Notes under the pieces: generated by a model
What the model was told of the DNA's origin: nothing
What the model saw: the letters and a program-made list of their open reading frames with translations, nothing else
Databases searched by the model: none
Translations under genes and position numbers: made by a program
DNA from: Actinomadura physcomitrii
GTDB lineage: Bacteria > Actinomycetota > Actinomycetes > Streptosporangiales > Streptosporangiaceae
DNA length: 64,000 bases
NCBI RefSeq assembly: GCF_008923205.2
Contig: NZ_WBMS02000012.1
Span: forward strand, 99,391 to 163,390
Direction of reading: 5' to 3'
In this document: positions 22,645 to 32,228 of the stretch, one piece after another
How the letters are laid out: each line of letters begins with the position of its first letter
Numbering within the stretch: the first letter of the stretch is position 1

Positions 22645-23406
22645 CTACTGGGTGAGTTCGGTCGCGAAGAGGGTGCGGACGCGGGTCCAGGAGTCCTGGG
22701 CGGCGGATTCGTCGTAGGGCTCGCGGCCTGAGAAGAAGAAGGCGTGCTGCGCGCCCGGGTAGACGATCTCCTCGTGGCGGAGGCCGGCGGACTCCAGGGC
22801 GGCGCTGATCTGGTCCCGCTGGGCCGCGTCGATGACGTGGTCGCGTTCGGCGAAGAACATCAGCGTGCGGACGTCCCGGGCGGCGATGGCGGGGGCGTCG
22901 TCCAGCAGCGGAGTCGGGCGGCTGAGGGCGGTGCCGGCGACGGGGAGCCAGCCGGGGTAGTAGATCGCGGCGGCGGCGAGGTCGAGGCGGGTGGCGGCGA
23001 AGACGGCGAGGTGGCCGCCGAGGCTGAAGCCGAGGACGCCGGTCTTTCCGGCGGCGCCGTGCTCGCGGGCGTGGGCGACGCAGGCGCGGAGGTCGGCTTC
23101 GACGTCGTCGCGGGTGAGGCAGCCGAGGAGCTCGAAGGCGCGGGTGCGGTTGGCGTCGTTCTCGGCGAAGCCGGACGCGGTCTCGGGGCCCGAGCGGTGG
23201 TAGAGGTTCGGTGCGATGGCGACGTAACCGAGGGCGGCGACCTGCCGGGCGATGTCGCGGACGGGCTCCGTCAGGCCCCACAGTTCGGAGCAGACGAGGA
23301 CCGGCGGGTGCGGCCCGGTGCCGGACGGACGGGCCAGGTAGGCGTTCATCGGCGTGGGCCCGCCGACGTCGACCTGGACCTCGTGCGCGGTGATCTCGGT
23401 CGTCAA
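22645..23406 (-). CDS. Dienelactone hydrolase family protein
   Basis: About 253 residues, an alpha/beta hydrolase of the DLH group. The nucleophile elbow is GFSLGGH, so Ser replaces the Cys of classical dienelactone hydrolases. The acid is the Asp in FFAERDHVID and the base is the His in YPGAQHAFFF, completing the triad. ELWGLTEPVRDIARQVAALGY is the usual oxyanion-side segment. The TTG at 23406 preceded by GGGGG is taken as start, since the frame contains no ATG before MNAYLARP. Substrate is unknown; chlorocatechol breakdown is not implied. It stands alone downstream of the small secreted protein gene. Confidence 0.88.
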   Translation of the reverse strand: MTTEITAHEVQVDVGGPTPMNAYLARPSGTGPHPPVLVCSELWGLTEPVRDIARQVAALGYVAIAPNLYHRSGPETASGFAENDANRTRAFELLGCLTRDDVEADLRACVAHAREHGAAGKTGVLGFSLGGHLAVFAATRLDLAAAAIYYPGWLPVAGTALSRPTPLLDDAPAIAARDVRTLMFFAERDHVIDAAQRDQISAALESAGLRHEEIVYPGAQHAFFFSGREPYDESAAQDSWTRVRTLFATELTQ

Positions 23407-23486
23407 GGGAGCCCCCGTCGTCCGGCCGCGCGCTTGCGGCGCGAACCCGACGATCCTAGCGGCGGGCGGCGAAGTGGCGGATGTCG

Positions 23487-23831
23487 CTACAAGTAGGCGC
23501 GCATGGGGGCGGGGAAGGCGTGCTTGGCCGAGTGGGCGGGCAGGAGCGCGACGCGGCTGCTGCCCGAGCAGCCCGGTGCGTCGTAGAGGCTGATGAAGTA
23601 CGGGGTGTTGTTGATGCCCGACTGCACGGTCTGGGGCAGCGACGCGCACTGGGACGGGGTCCGGTCGAGGTGGAGGACGGTGACGGCGCCGGTGTAGCCG
23701 GGGTTCTCGTACAGGCACGCCGCGTCCGGCGGGCACTGGAACGGTCCGTCGGCGATCGCGGGCGCGGTGGGTGCGAGGGGTCCCGCTGCGATCGTGAGCG
23801 CGGTCGCCGCGAGCCGGATTCGACGGAGCAT
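23487..23831 (-). CDS. Secreted peptidase-inhibitor family I36-like protein
   Basis: 114 residues. The signal peptide has a basic start (MLRRIRLAA), a hydrophobic core and likely cleavage after APAIA. The mature part has four cysteines, and CPPDAACLYENPGYTG matches the opening of the I36/SMI-type domain found in Streptomyces metalloproteinase inhibitors. It may inhibit an extracellular protease, but the family also includes proteins of unknown role. ATG 23831 has GGGGGA upstream. Confidence 0.75.
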   Translation of the reverse strand: MLRRIRLAATALTIAAGPLAPTAPAIADGPFQCPPDAACLYENPGYTGAVTVLHLDRTPSQCASLPQTVQSGINNTPYFISLYDAPGCSGSSRVALLPAHSAKHAFPAPMRAYL

Positions 23832-23885
23832 GGTGGTCCCCCTGGTGGCCGGTGCCTCTTCCCCCAAGATCATAACTAACTGTGA

Positions 23886-25067
23886 TCAAGAATGCGCGTA
23901 CCGTGTCTCGCGGGTCTTGCGGACGAGGGTGGCGGTGAGGAGCAGGACGAGCACGACGGCGATCGCGGTGAGCGACGCGGCGACGCCGAGGGTGTCCGCG
24001 CCGAGCACGATGAGCAGCGTGAGGACGACCGCGGCGGCGGTGAACAGGGGCGGGATCGCGACGCGGCCGAGCTGGGCGTGCAGGGCCCACAGCAGGGTGA
24101 GGACGATCGCGACCGGAACGGCGGTGGCGGCGACGACGGTGGTCGCGCCCGCCTCGATGGCGTGCTCGCCCTCGCCGGCGGACGCGACGGCGACCTCGAG
24201 CCCGGCGCCGAGGGCGGCGAGGGCCGCGAACATCGCGTAGTGCCCGTAGCCCCAGACGAACGCGCGGTCGCGGCGCGCTTCGAGTCCTTCGCCGGCGGGT
24301 TCGGAGAAGTAGATCCACCAGATCGTGAACAGGACGGCGAGGCCGGCGAGGGCGATGACGACGAGGTCGGCGCCGAGGCCGTGGGCGACGGCGCCCTGGA
24401 CGGCGTTGGTGGCGGCGAGGACGCTCTCGCCCAGCAGGATGATGGTGAACAGGCCGTACCGTTCGGCGATGTGGTGCGGGTGCCAGGTGGTCATGCCGGG
24501 GCGTTCGGCGAACAGCGGGACGGACAGGTCCAGGAGGGCGCAGACGACGAACGACCACACCGGGCCGTCGCCGGGCAGGGCGAGCCGGGACACCCACAGC
24601 ACCTGGACGAGCGAGACGCCGATCGCGTAGCGCAGGGCGGTGGCGCGGCCGTCGGGGTGGGCGATGGCGGCGCGCACCCACTGGCTGACGAGCCCGACGC
24701 GCATGACGAGGTAGCCGATGGTGACGGTGGTGAAGTCGCCGTCGAACGCCGCCGGGACGCCCGCCGCGAGGACGAGGACGCCGGCCATCTGCACGAACGT
24801 CATCACGCGGTAGGGGACGTCGTCGGTGTCGTAGGCGGACGCGAACCAGGTGAAGTTCATCCACGCCCACCAGATCGCGAAGAACACGGCGAGGAACGCC
24901 CCGGCCGCGTGGCCGGCGTGGCCCTCCTCGGTGGCGTGGGCGAGCCGTCCGGCGATCTGCGAGACGGCGGCGACGAAGGTCAGGTCGAACAGCAGTTCCA
25001 GGGGGCTGGAGACGCGGTGGGGTTCCGCCTGGTCGCGGGCGACCATCCGGGTGCGCAGCGAGGGCAT
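23886..25067 (-). CDS. Low temperature requirement A (LtrA) family membrane protein
   Basis: 393 residues with about ten transmembrane helices. The family signature is at the N-terminus: SSPLELLFDLTFVAAVSQ, followed by FFAIWWAWMNFTWFASAYDTDD. Conserved ERYGLFTIILLGESV lies in the middle, and a late FVWGYGHYAMF segment is also typical. The biochemical role of LtrA proteins is unresolved; the name comes from a Listeria cold-growth phenotype. ATG 25067 follows TAGGGTGAT. Monocistronic by spacing. Confidence 0.93.
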   Translation of the reverse strand: MPSLRTRMVARDQAEPHRVSSPLELLFDLTFVAAVSQIAGRLAHATEEGHAGHAAGAFLAVFFAIWWAWMNFTWFASAYDTDDVPYRVMTFVQMAGVLVLAAGVPAAFDGDFTTVTIGYLVMRVGLVSQWVRAAIAHPDGRATALRYAIGVSLVQVLWVSRLALPGDGPVWSFVVCALLDLSVPLFAERPGMTTWHPHHIAERYGLFTIILLGESVLAATNAVQGAVAHGLGADLVVIALAGLAVLFTIWWIYFSEPAGEGLEARRDRAFVWGYGHYAMFAALAALGAGLEVAVASAGEGEHAIEAGATTVVAATAVPVAIVLTLLWALHAQLGRVAIPPLFTAAAVVLTLLIVLGADTLGVAASLTAIAVVLVLLLTATLVRKTRETRYAHS

Positions 25068-25097
25068 GCGATCACCCTAGGGCGCGGGCGCGAACCG

Positions 25098-26042
<945 letters not shown>

Positions 26043-26127
26043 CATCCTGCCTCCTTTCCCGCGCGGCGCGGGCCGCACGGTGTCCACGCGTCGCGGCGCC
26101 GCTCGGCGCGCGACGGGCGGGGCCTGG

Positions 26128-27162
26128 TCAGCCGCGCAGCAACGACGCCAGCCGGGCGGCCGGGTGCCCGCCGAGGCCCTGGGCGGCGACGAAGTCGGCG
26201 AACGCCGCCTCCGTGCCGTACTTCGGGCGCCATCCCAGCTCCTTCTCCACGGCCGCGGTGTCGATGACCCTGCCGTAGGTGAGCCAGCGCAGCAGTTCGG
26301 GCGAGAACCCCGACATGCCCGCGAACCGCCGTCCCATGTCGCCGAACAGCGAGATCGACGGCGCCGGGACGGGCACGTAGGGGCGGCCCGCGCGGCGCAG
26401 CGCCTGCGAGAGCAGGAGCACGCCGTCGCCGGCCACGTTGTAGCAGCCGGGGTGGTTCTCGACGGTCATCCGCCGCAGCACCTCGACGCCGTCGTCCTCG
26501 TGGACGAACTGGAGCCGCGGGTCGAAGCCCAGCACCGTCGGGACGACGGGCATGCGCAAGTATCGCGTGAGCGGCGAGTCGACGCCGGGGCCGATGAAGT
26601 TGGCGAACCGCAGCACCGACACCGTCAGGTCGGAGCGGCGCCGCATCAGCCCGCGGACGTACCCCTCGACCTCGACGGCGTCCTTGGCGTACCCGGACGT
26701 CGGCGCCTCGACGGGCTCGTCCCGCTCGGTGAAGACGGCCGGGTCCATCGGGGATGAGCCGTACACGGCGGCCGAGGACCGCACGACGAGCTTGCGCGCG
26801 TCGGGCGAGCGCTGGCACGCCCCGAGCAGCTGCATCGTCCCGATGACGTTGAGCTCTTTCACCTTCGCCCGCGGCGCCGACGCCGAGGTGACCAGGTTGA
26901 GGTGCACCACGGTGTCCACCCGGGCGGAAGAGATGATCTTCGCGATGCCGGGCGTGCGGATGTCCACCCGTACGAACTCGGTGCGGCCGAGCGGCATCGT
27001 GGGCGGCACGGTGTCCACCCCGATGACCCGCTCGATCCCCGGGTCGGCCTGCAGGGCGTGCGCGACCCGCGCCCCCAGGAAACGGGAGACGCCCGTGACG
27101 AGGACGACACGGGCCGCGGCGGGCTCGGCGGGCCCCGACTCGGCAGGCACTGTGCGCCCCAC
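26128..27162 (-). CDS. NAD-dependent epimerase/dehydratase (extended SDR)
   Basis: 344 residues. The nucleotide-binding motif is VTGVSRFLGARV, variant of TGxxGxxG. SSAAVYGSSP holds the catalytic Ser region and SGYAKDAVE the YxxxK pair. VDTVVHLNLV is a typical strand 4. It corresponds to the galE2-like gene that sits between bS22 and the acyltransferase in mycobacteria. The sugar nucleotide used is not known. GTG 27162 is the first start; a second in-frame GTG at 27150 has better spacing from a G-rich stretch. Downstream of the bS22 gene on the same strand. Confidence 0.92.
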   Translation of the reverse strand: MGRTVPAESGPAEPAAARVVLVTGVSRFLGARVAHALQADPGIERVIGVDTVPPTMPLGRTEFVRVDIRTPGIAKIISSARVDTVVHLNLVTSASAPRAKVKELNVIGTMQLLGACQRSPDARKLVVRSSAAVYGSSPMDPAVFTERDEPVEAPTSGYAKDAVEVEGYVRGLMRRRSDLTVSVLRFANFIGPGVDSPLTRYLRMPVVPTVLGFDPRLQFVHEDDGVEVLRRMTVENHPGCYNVAGDGVLLLSQALRRAGRPYVPVPAPSISLFGDMGRRFAGMSGFSPELLRWLTYGRVIDTAAVEKELGWRPKYGTEAAFADFVAAQGLGGHPAARLASLLRG

Positions 27163-27188
27163 CCCTTACGGTTGAGCGACCGGCGTGC

Positions 27189-27287
27189 TCACTTCTTGTT
27201 GCGGCGCTGGATGCGCGTCTTCTTCAGCAGCTTGCGGTGCTTCTTCTTGGCCATCCGCTTGCGGCGCTTCTTGATGACAGAGCCCAC
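27189..27287 (-). CDS. Small ribosomal protein bS22 (AURKAIP1/COX24 domain)
   Basis: A 32-residue, very basic peptide starting with GTG at 27287: GSVIKKRRKRMAKKKHRK then LLKKTRIQRRNKK. It matches the AURKAIP1/COX24 domain protein of actinobacteria, shown to be ribosomal protein bS22 in mycobacteria. GAGG lies 6 nt upstream of the start. It is too short for most gene finders. It sits between the small HTH gene and the epimerase gene, the order seen in M. tuberculosis (Rv0500A-Rv0500B-Rv0501). Confidence 0.93.
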   Translation of the reverse strand: MGSVIKKRRKRMAKKKHRKLLKKTRIQRRNKK

Positions 27288-27558
27288 GAGACCTCGCTCG
27301 GCGTATCGGGTGATGTGCAGGAGACGAACGTGCCGCAGGCGAGCATCACTCGAAACGCGCGCACGGTCCGCTGCCCAAGGGTACCGCTGCGCAGGTGGAG
27401 ATCTCGCCGCGGCATGGCGCGCGGCGACCGGCACCGCGCCGCGCGCGCCGTCCCGCGGCGCCGCCCGCGATGCCGGGCACCTTTCCGCGCGGGCGGGCGG
27501 AGGTCGTGCATCCGCCCGTCCCGCGGTGTCCGGACCGGTCCCGGACCGGGGGTCGCGC

Positions 27559-27577
27559 GGGGCATCGGCGATGCCCC
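27559..27577. terminator. Hairpin in the gap between the HTH gene and bS22
   Basis: GGGGCATC, loop GGC, GATGCCCC: a perfect 8-bp stem. The 444-nt gap 27288-27731 holds no convincing gene; it contains several further G/C palindromes and presumably the bS22 promoter. Confidence 0.35.
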
Positions 27578-27731
27578 GTCCGTCCGGTCCCCGGGTCGGC
27601 GGCCTGCCGGCCGCCGGCCGGTCCTCATCCTGTTTCCCCAGCTCCGGGACGGTCCTCGCGGGTCGTCCCGGCGCCCCCTGCACGGCCGGGTGGCAGGTTC
27701 GGCGGGTGCCGTTCGGCCCCGCCCTCACCCG

Positions 27732-27935
27732 TTATCCGGCTTCGATGTACGCGTCGCGCAGGTAGTCGTGAACGGCCTGTTCGGGGACCCGGAACGAGCG
27801 GCCCACCCGGATGGCGGGAAGCTCGCCCGAGTGGACGAGGCGGTAGACGGTCATCTTGGACACCCGCATCACCGAGGCCACTTCGGCCACGGTCAGGAAC
27901 CTGACCTCGCTGAGAGGTCGCTCGCCTGAGCTCAT
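27732..27935 (-). CDS. Excisionase-like MerR-type helix-turn-helix DNA-binding protein
   Basis: 67 residues. FLTVAEVASVMRVSKMTVYR then LVHSGELPAIRVGRSFRVPE is the helix-turn-helix plus wing of the excisionase family. It is near-identical in layout to the small protein Rv0500A of mycobacteria, always next to the bS22 gene. Its target genes are unknown. ATG 27935 has GAGGG 7 nt upstream. The 340-nt gap upstream (27936-28275) holds no gene; it contains a CRP-like palindrome at 27977-27990. Confidence 0.92.
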   Translation of the reverse strand: MSSGERPLSEVRFLTVAEVASVMRVSKMTVYRLVHSGELPAIRVGRSFRVPEQAVHDYLRDAYIEAG

Positions 27936-27976
27936 CGGACGCCCTCTTCCACACGTGCCGCGCACCGGCCCTTCGG

Positions 27977-27990
27977 GTGACTTTGATCAC
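27977..27990. promoter_or_regulatory. CRP-like palindrome upstream of the HTH gene
   Basis: GTGA-CTTTGA-TCAC matches the GTGA-N6-TCAC core of cAMP-receptor-protein sites. It lies about 42 nt before the ATG at 27935. A single short palindrome can occur by chance. Confidence 0.35.
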
Positions 27991-28224
27991 GCACGTGTAC
28001 TTCCTCCAGCGTAAATCGCGTATCGGCAGTCGCAAGAGGGGAGTTCCGCACATTTCCGTATCCGACCCTGACCGGGCGGCCATACCACTGCTCCCGCACG
28101 GAGCGCGAAGCCGACGGCACAGGGCGTGGCACGCCAAGCGCTTGTCAACCGAAAACAGGCGATGACCTGCGACTCAGGGGTTCGCGATGGGGCGGCGCGA
28201 AACCAGGAACACCATTACGGCAGC

Positions 28225-28245
28225 CCTGTCACACGCCGTGACAGG
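28225..28245 (-). terminator. Terminator hairpin of the phosphatase-like gene
   Basis: CCTGTCA, 7-nt loop CACGCCG, TGACAGG, located 31 nt beyond the stop codon of the gene at 28276. Confidence 0.5.
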
Positions 28246-28275
28246 CTCGACGGACGCCCCGGAAGGTAAGCAAGG

Positions 28276-29181
28276 TCAATCCTCCGGGGACAGGCCCGCG
28301 CGGGCGAGGAGGTACGCCGTCATAGGCGCGTAATGGTGCGGCGATACGCCGTCGTCCAGCGGAACCACCACGTCGATCTTGCCTTCCGCGGCGCCGGCGA
28401 ACAGCGCGGGATCGTTACAGTCCGCGAATCCGACGGTGTCGATCCCGGCCTGGCCGGCGGCGCCCGCCCAGCCGTGATCGGCAATGGCCAGATCCGGCCA
28501 AGAATCGTGTTTATCGTTCAGGGTCTCGCCGTTTCCGCTATTAGCGGACGCGGACGGACCGGCGCCGGTGCCCGCGGAAGCGGCGCCCGCGGAGGCGAGT
28601 TCGCGGAGCATCGCCTCCATCGGGTGCGGGTCGTGCGTGTGGTGGGTGCGGAGGTCCTCGCCCTCCAGCATCGCCACGCCGGGCTCGGCATAGACGATCC
28701 GGCGCAGGTCGGAGCCGCCGTAGTCGACGTCGATCTCGTACGTCCAGCCCGCCGCCGGGGTCAGGATGCGGCAGCCGGCGCCCGCCAGCGCCCGCCCGAC
28801 GGCCTGGTACAGCGGGGTCAGCGTGGCCGGATGCCCGGTCGCGATCACCACGGTCTCCCCGCGGCGCGCCGCGAGGCCGATCCGGTCGCCCATCGCCTCC
28901 AGCGTGTCGAGCGTGATGTCCGGGTCGATCGTGTCGTCCCCGTACACGTGCCGGGGATCGGGGTTCACGCCGCAGCGCTCGACCATCATCTCCAGCACCG
29001 AGCGCTCCGTCCACGACGGCTTGAGCTCCAGCCCGAACCGGTAGTACGGGTTGCCGGCCGCCATCCGCCGGTAGTGCAGCAGGTTGTTCTGCCGCGGGGT
29101 CGCCACGTCGCCCGCGATCATCGTCCGGACGAGGTGCGCGCGCAGTTCGTCCCGCGTGGGGGGCTTGCCAGGATCCGCCAT
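28276..29181 (-). CDS. Conserved actinobacterial phosphatase-like protein
   Basis: 301 residues of a family usually annotated only as 'phosphatase' in actinomycetes; I cannot confirm the chemistry. Conserved-looking elements are VVIATGHPATLTPLYQAV, the His-rich HHTHDPHPMEAMLRE (a possible metal site), and PDLAIADHGWAGAAGQAG followed by FADCNDPALF. A 25-residue Ala/Gly/Ser insert interrupts the middle. ATG 29181 has GGCGGA 8 nt upstream; a GTG precedes it directly. It is 52 nt downstream of acuC and probably shares its transcript. Confidence 0.7.
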   Translation of the reverse strand: MADPGKPPTRDELRAHLVRTMIAGDVATPRQNNLLHYRRMAAGNPYYRFGLELKPSWTERSVLEMMVERCGVNPDPRHVYGDDTIDPDITLDTLEAMGDRIGLAARRGETVVIATGHPATLTPLYQAVGRALAGAGCRILTPAAGWTYEIDVDYGGSDLRRIVYAEPGVAMLEGEDLRTHHTHDPHPMEAMLRELASAGAASAGTGAGPSASANSGNGETLNDKHDSWPDLAIADHGWAGAAGQAGIDTVGFADCNDPALFAGAAEGKIDVVVPLDDGVSPHHYAPMTAYLLARAGLSPED

Positions 29182-29233
29182 CACTCGTCCGCCATCGATC
29201 GCCGCCGTCGCTCGTCGTCCTGCTCGTCCGCCG

Positions 29234-30448
29234 TCACTCGTCCGTCATGGGGTCGAGGCCGTGCTCGGGAAAGACCTCTCGGCGGGTCGCCAGGATCGCC
29301 TGGTCGACGGGGTTCGCCGGGTCGTAGCCGTTCCCCCACCGGTGCACCTCCACCACGTCCGTCCCGTCCGTCATCCGGCGCGGGGCGACCTCGCCGGTGC
29401 GCCGCCGGACGAACTCGCGCCAGCCCTCCGGGGTCTCGGTGCCCGGCGGGATCGGGTCGCCGGACGCCTCCGCCAGCAGGTGCGTCCAGGCGCGCGGGAC
29501 GACCTGGACCAGCTCGTAGCCCCCGCCGCCGGTCAGGACCCAGCGGCCGCCGGCCGTCTCGTGCGCGAGCCGGTGCAGCGCCGCGTACGCCGTCCGCTGC
29601 CCGTCCACGGTGAGGATCAGGTGGGCGAGCGGGTCGAGGGCGTGCGAGTCGGCGCCCTGCTGGGTGACGAGCACCTGCGGGCGGAACCGGCGCAGCAGCT
29701 GCGGGACGACCGCGTCGAACGCGCGCAGCCAGGACGCGTCGTTGGTGCCGGGCGGCAGCGCGACGTTGACCGCCGTACCGTCGGCGCCGGTCTCGGTGGG
29801 GAGGCCGGTGCCGGGGAACAGCGTCCGCGGCGTCTCGTGCAGGCTGATCGTGAGGACGCGCGGGTCGTCGTAGAAGGCGGCCTGGACGCCGTCGCCGTGG
29901 TGCACGTCGATGTCGACGTAGGCGACGCGCTCGGCGCCGTTCTCCAGCAGCCACGCGATCGCGATGGCCGGGTCGTTGTAGACGCAGAAGCCGCTCGCGG
30001 CGCCGCTCAGCGCGTGGTGCAGGCCGCCGGAGATGTTCGCGGCGTGCTCGGCGCGGCCCGTCCACACCGCCTCGGCGGCGGCCACCGAAGCGCCCGTGAC
30101 CAGCGCGGACGCGTCGTGCATGCCGAGGAAGACGGGGTTGTCGTCGGTGCCGAGGCCGTGCCGCGGCTCCGGCAGCCCGGTCTCGCCCGCGTGCTTGACG
30201 GCCGCGATGTAGGCCTCCTCGTGGACGAGCCGGAGGAGCTTGTCGTCGGCCGGCGCGAACTCCGAGACCGTCACGGTGGAGCGGTCGAGCACGCCGAGCT
30301 CGCGGGCCAGCGCCATCGTCAGCTCGACGCGGACCGGGTTCATGGGGTGGCCGGGCCCGAAGTCGTAGGAGACGAGCCGGTCGTCCCAGAAGATCTCCAG
30401 CCCGCAGTCCCACGGCGGGGGCGGCTGGGACGGCGGCGCGACGCTCAT
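29234..30448 (-). CDS. acuC: AcuC-type deacetylase (class I/II histone deacetylase superfamily)
   Basis: 404 residues. The zinc-dependent deacetylase motifs are complete: HPMNPVRVELT near the N-terminus, SGGLHHA (active-site His pair), YVDIDVHHGDGVQ (metal Asp and His), LHETPRTLFPGTG, and VTQQGADSHALDPL with the second metal Asp. TGGGGYELV near 310 carries the Gly/Tyr loop. AcuC removes acetyl groups from acetyl-CoA synthetase in Bacillus; here the substrate is likely acetyl-lysine proteins. ATG 30448 follows GTGAGG. Divergent from the short ORF at 30591. Confidence 0.94.
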   Translation of the reverse strand: MSVAPPSQPPPPWDCGLEIFWDDRLVSYDFGPGHPMNPVRVELTMALARELGVLDRSTVTVSEFAPADDKLLRLVHEEAYIAAVKHAGETGLPEPRHGLGTDDNPVFLGMHDASALVTGASVAAAEAVWTGRAEHAANISGGLHHALSGAASGFCVYNDPAIAIAWLLENGAERVAYVDIDVHHGDGVQAAFYDDPRVLTISLHETPRTLFPGTGLPTETGADGTAVNVALPPGTNDASWLRAFDAVVPQLLRRFRPQVLVTQQGADSHALDPLAHLILTVDGQRTAYAALHRLAHETAGGRWVLTGGGGYELVQVVPRAWTHLLAEASGDPIPPGTETPEGWREFVRRRTGEVAPRRMTDGTDVVEVHRWGNGYDPANPVDQAILATRREVFPEHGLDPMTDE

Positions 30449-30590
30449 GACCTCACGGTATCGCGGCAGGCCGGTGGCCAGGATCACAGACCCCACCGGT
30501 CCGGGCATGCCCCGCGATCAGCCGCAAGGTTGATTACACGCCACAAACGGGCATGTACATAACACAACGGAAACAGCGAGTGAGGTGCCG

Positions 30591-30893
30591 ATGGACCCGA
30601 GCGTCCGCAGCCGCGCGATCTCCGGCGCGCTCCGCCTGGGCGTCCACCCCTTCATGCACCGGGTCCCCGGGCACGCACCGACTCTCCGCACCGCCCGCTC
30701 CGCCGTGGACGCCGCGTCCCTACTGCTGCGCGCCGGGTCCGGCGTACGGGTCGTCCCGCTGGACGATCCGCGCGTCGAAAGCCGCGGCGGCGACTCCGCG
30801 CGGCCCGGTCCCGGGACCGCCGGAGTCAGAAGTTGCCGGCGTGCTCGTGCTCGAACGACAGGTCGTCGTCCCGCTTCCGGCGGCCGACGGTGA
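30591..30893 (+). CDS. Short unassigned ORF with a strong ribosome site, possibly a truncated gene
   Basis: 100 codons from ATG 30591, preceded by GTGAGG at a 5-nt spacing. The first 75 residues (RSRAISGALRLGVHPFMHRV, then DAASLLLRAG and VRVVPLD) look like a real protein N-terminus of the type that leads into an alpha/beta hydrolase. After about codon 78 the frame enters the antisense of the neighbouring gene and becomes Arg-rich, overlapping it by 68 nt. It is therefore either a short gene or the 5' stump of a lost one. Confidence 0.4.
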   Translation: MDPSVRSRAISGALRLGVHPFMHRVPGHAPTLRTARSAVDAASLLLRAGSGVRVVPLDDPRVESRGGDSARPGPGTAGVRSCRRARARTTGRRPASGGRR

Positions 30894-31260
30894 GGAAGCC
30901 GACCGCCGCCGCGACCGTCGCGATCCCCTCCCCGACCAGGCTGATCGTCTTGTCGGTGTACCAGACGGGCTCGTGCATGTCCGGCAGCGGGCCGAGCGCG
31001 CCCACGTCGACGTAGTAGTAGAGCAGGAGCGCGCCGACCGCGCTGCCCGCGACGAGGAACGACAGCGCGTACGACCAGCGGGTCGCATAGGTGAGAATGA
31101 TCACCGCGACGACGCCGGCGACCGCGGCCTGGATGCGGAAGAGCACGTCGCCGTCGATGGAGCCGCCCTGGACGAACGCCATCTCGGGAGCGAACCTCCA
31201 GTGCACGACGGCGTCCGCGGCGAGTCCCGCGGCGACCAGCAGGCGGAGTATGAGTCCCAT
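30826..31260 (-). CDS. Small four-helix membrane protein of unknown function
   Basis: 144 residues with four predicted transmembrane helices (near 3-18, 42-60, 66-86 and 107-124) and a charged C-terminal tail GRRKRDDDLSFEHEHAGNF. The loop between helices 3 and 4 contains MHEPVWYTDKTISL. No enzyme motif is seen. The ATG at 31260 follows GGGAG with only one base between, an unusually tight spacing. Downstream of proC on the same strand but 91 nt away. Confidence 0.75.
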   Translation of the reverse strand: MGLILRLLVAAGLAADAVVHWRFAPEMAFVQGGSIDGDVLFRIQAAVAGVVAVIILTYATRWSYALSFLVAGSAVGALLLYYYVDVGALGPLPDMHEPVWYTDKTISLVGEGIATVAAAVGFLTVGRRKRDDDLSFEHEHAGNF

Positions 31261-31351
31261 ACTCCCTTACACGGCCCCGCACCCCTGCCCGGCTCAACGG
31301 GATCATTCGGAATTGAACTTTTTCCGGCGGTACGGCCCCTAGCGGCGCGGA

Positions 31352-32152
31352 TCAGCCACCGGCGAGCTCCCGGCCGCGGTTGCGCGCCGCTTCGATCGCC
31401 TCCAGCACGGCGGCCCGGACGCCGTGCCGCTCCAGCTCCCGGATCGCCGAGATCGTCGTCCCGCCCGGGGACGTCACGGCCTCGCGCAGCAGTACCGGGT
31501 GCTCGCCGGAGTCGCGCAGCATCACCGCGGCGCCCACGGCGGACTGGATCACCATCTCCAGCGCGGCGGCGCGCGGCATGCCGAGCAGGATCCCGGCGTC
31601 GACCATCGCCTCGACCAGGTAGTAGAAGTACGCGGGTCCGCTGCCGGACAGGGCCGTCGCGCCGTCCTGCAGCGACTCGGGGATGCGCAGCACCTTCCCG
31701 ACCGGCGACAGCAGCTCCTCGGCGAGCCGCAGGTGCTCCTCGCCCGCGTGCGACCCGGCCGAGATCACGCTCATCGCCTCGTCCACGTGGACGGGGGTGT
31801 TCGACATGACGCGGACCACCGGCACGCCCGCCGGGAGCCGTTCCTCGATGAACGCGGTCGGGATGCCCGCGGCCATCGAGACGACCAGCCGGTCGGCGCC
31901 GACGTGCGGGCGGATCTCGTCCAGCAGCGCGCCCATGTCCTGCGGCTTCACCGCGAGGATCAGCGTCCCGGCCTTCGCGGCGGCGTCGGCGTTGGACACC
32001 GTCTCGATGCCGTAGCGCTCGCGCAGCAGCGCCGCGCGCTCCTCACGGCGCGCGGTCGCCACGAGCTCGGACGGGCGGCGGCCGGCCCGGAGCACCCCGG
32101 ACAGCAGCGCCTCGCCCATCTTCCCGGCACCCAGAATCGCGATCATCGGCAT
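31352..32152 (-). CDS. proC: Pyrroline-5-carboxylate reductase
   Basis: ProC reduces pyrroline-5-carboxylate to proline with NAD(P)H. 266 residues, the usual size. The dinucleotide motif is IAILGAGKMGEALL at the N-terminus; LILAVKPQDM and VVSMAAGIP follow. The C-terminal helices include SGSGPAYFYYLVEAMVDAG, the most conserved stretch of the family, and TSPGGTTISAIRELE. It lies 76 nt downstream of a proline dehydrogenase gene on the same strand, so synthesis and breakdown of proline are encoded together. The adjacency to the HTH/bS22 cluster matches mycobacteria, with several genes inserted here. Confidence 0.96.
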   Translation of the reverse strand: MPMIAILGAGKMGEALLSGVLRAGRRPSELVATARREERAALLRERYGIETVSNADAAAKAGTLILAVKPQDMGALLDEIRPHVGADRLVVSMAAGIPTAFIEERLPAGVPVVRVMSNTPVHVDEAMSVISAGSHAGEEHLRLAEELLSPVGKVLRIPESLQDGATALSGSGPAYFYYLVEAMVDAGILLGMPRAAALEMVIQSAVGAAVMLRDSGEHPVLLREAVTSPGGTTISAIRELERHGVRAAVLEAIEAARNRGRELAGG

Positions 32153-32228
32153 ACCTTGACGTGGGGATCAGTGACCGCCACAGCCTACCGAGGGCCGCTC
32201 GGGCCCCGCCGCCGAGGCGCGGGGCGGG

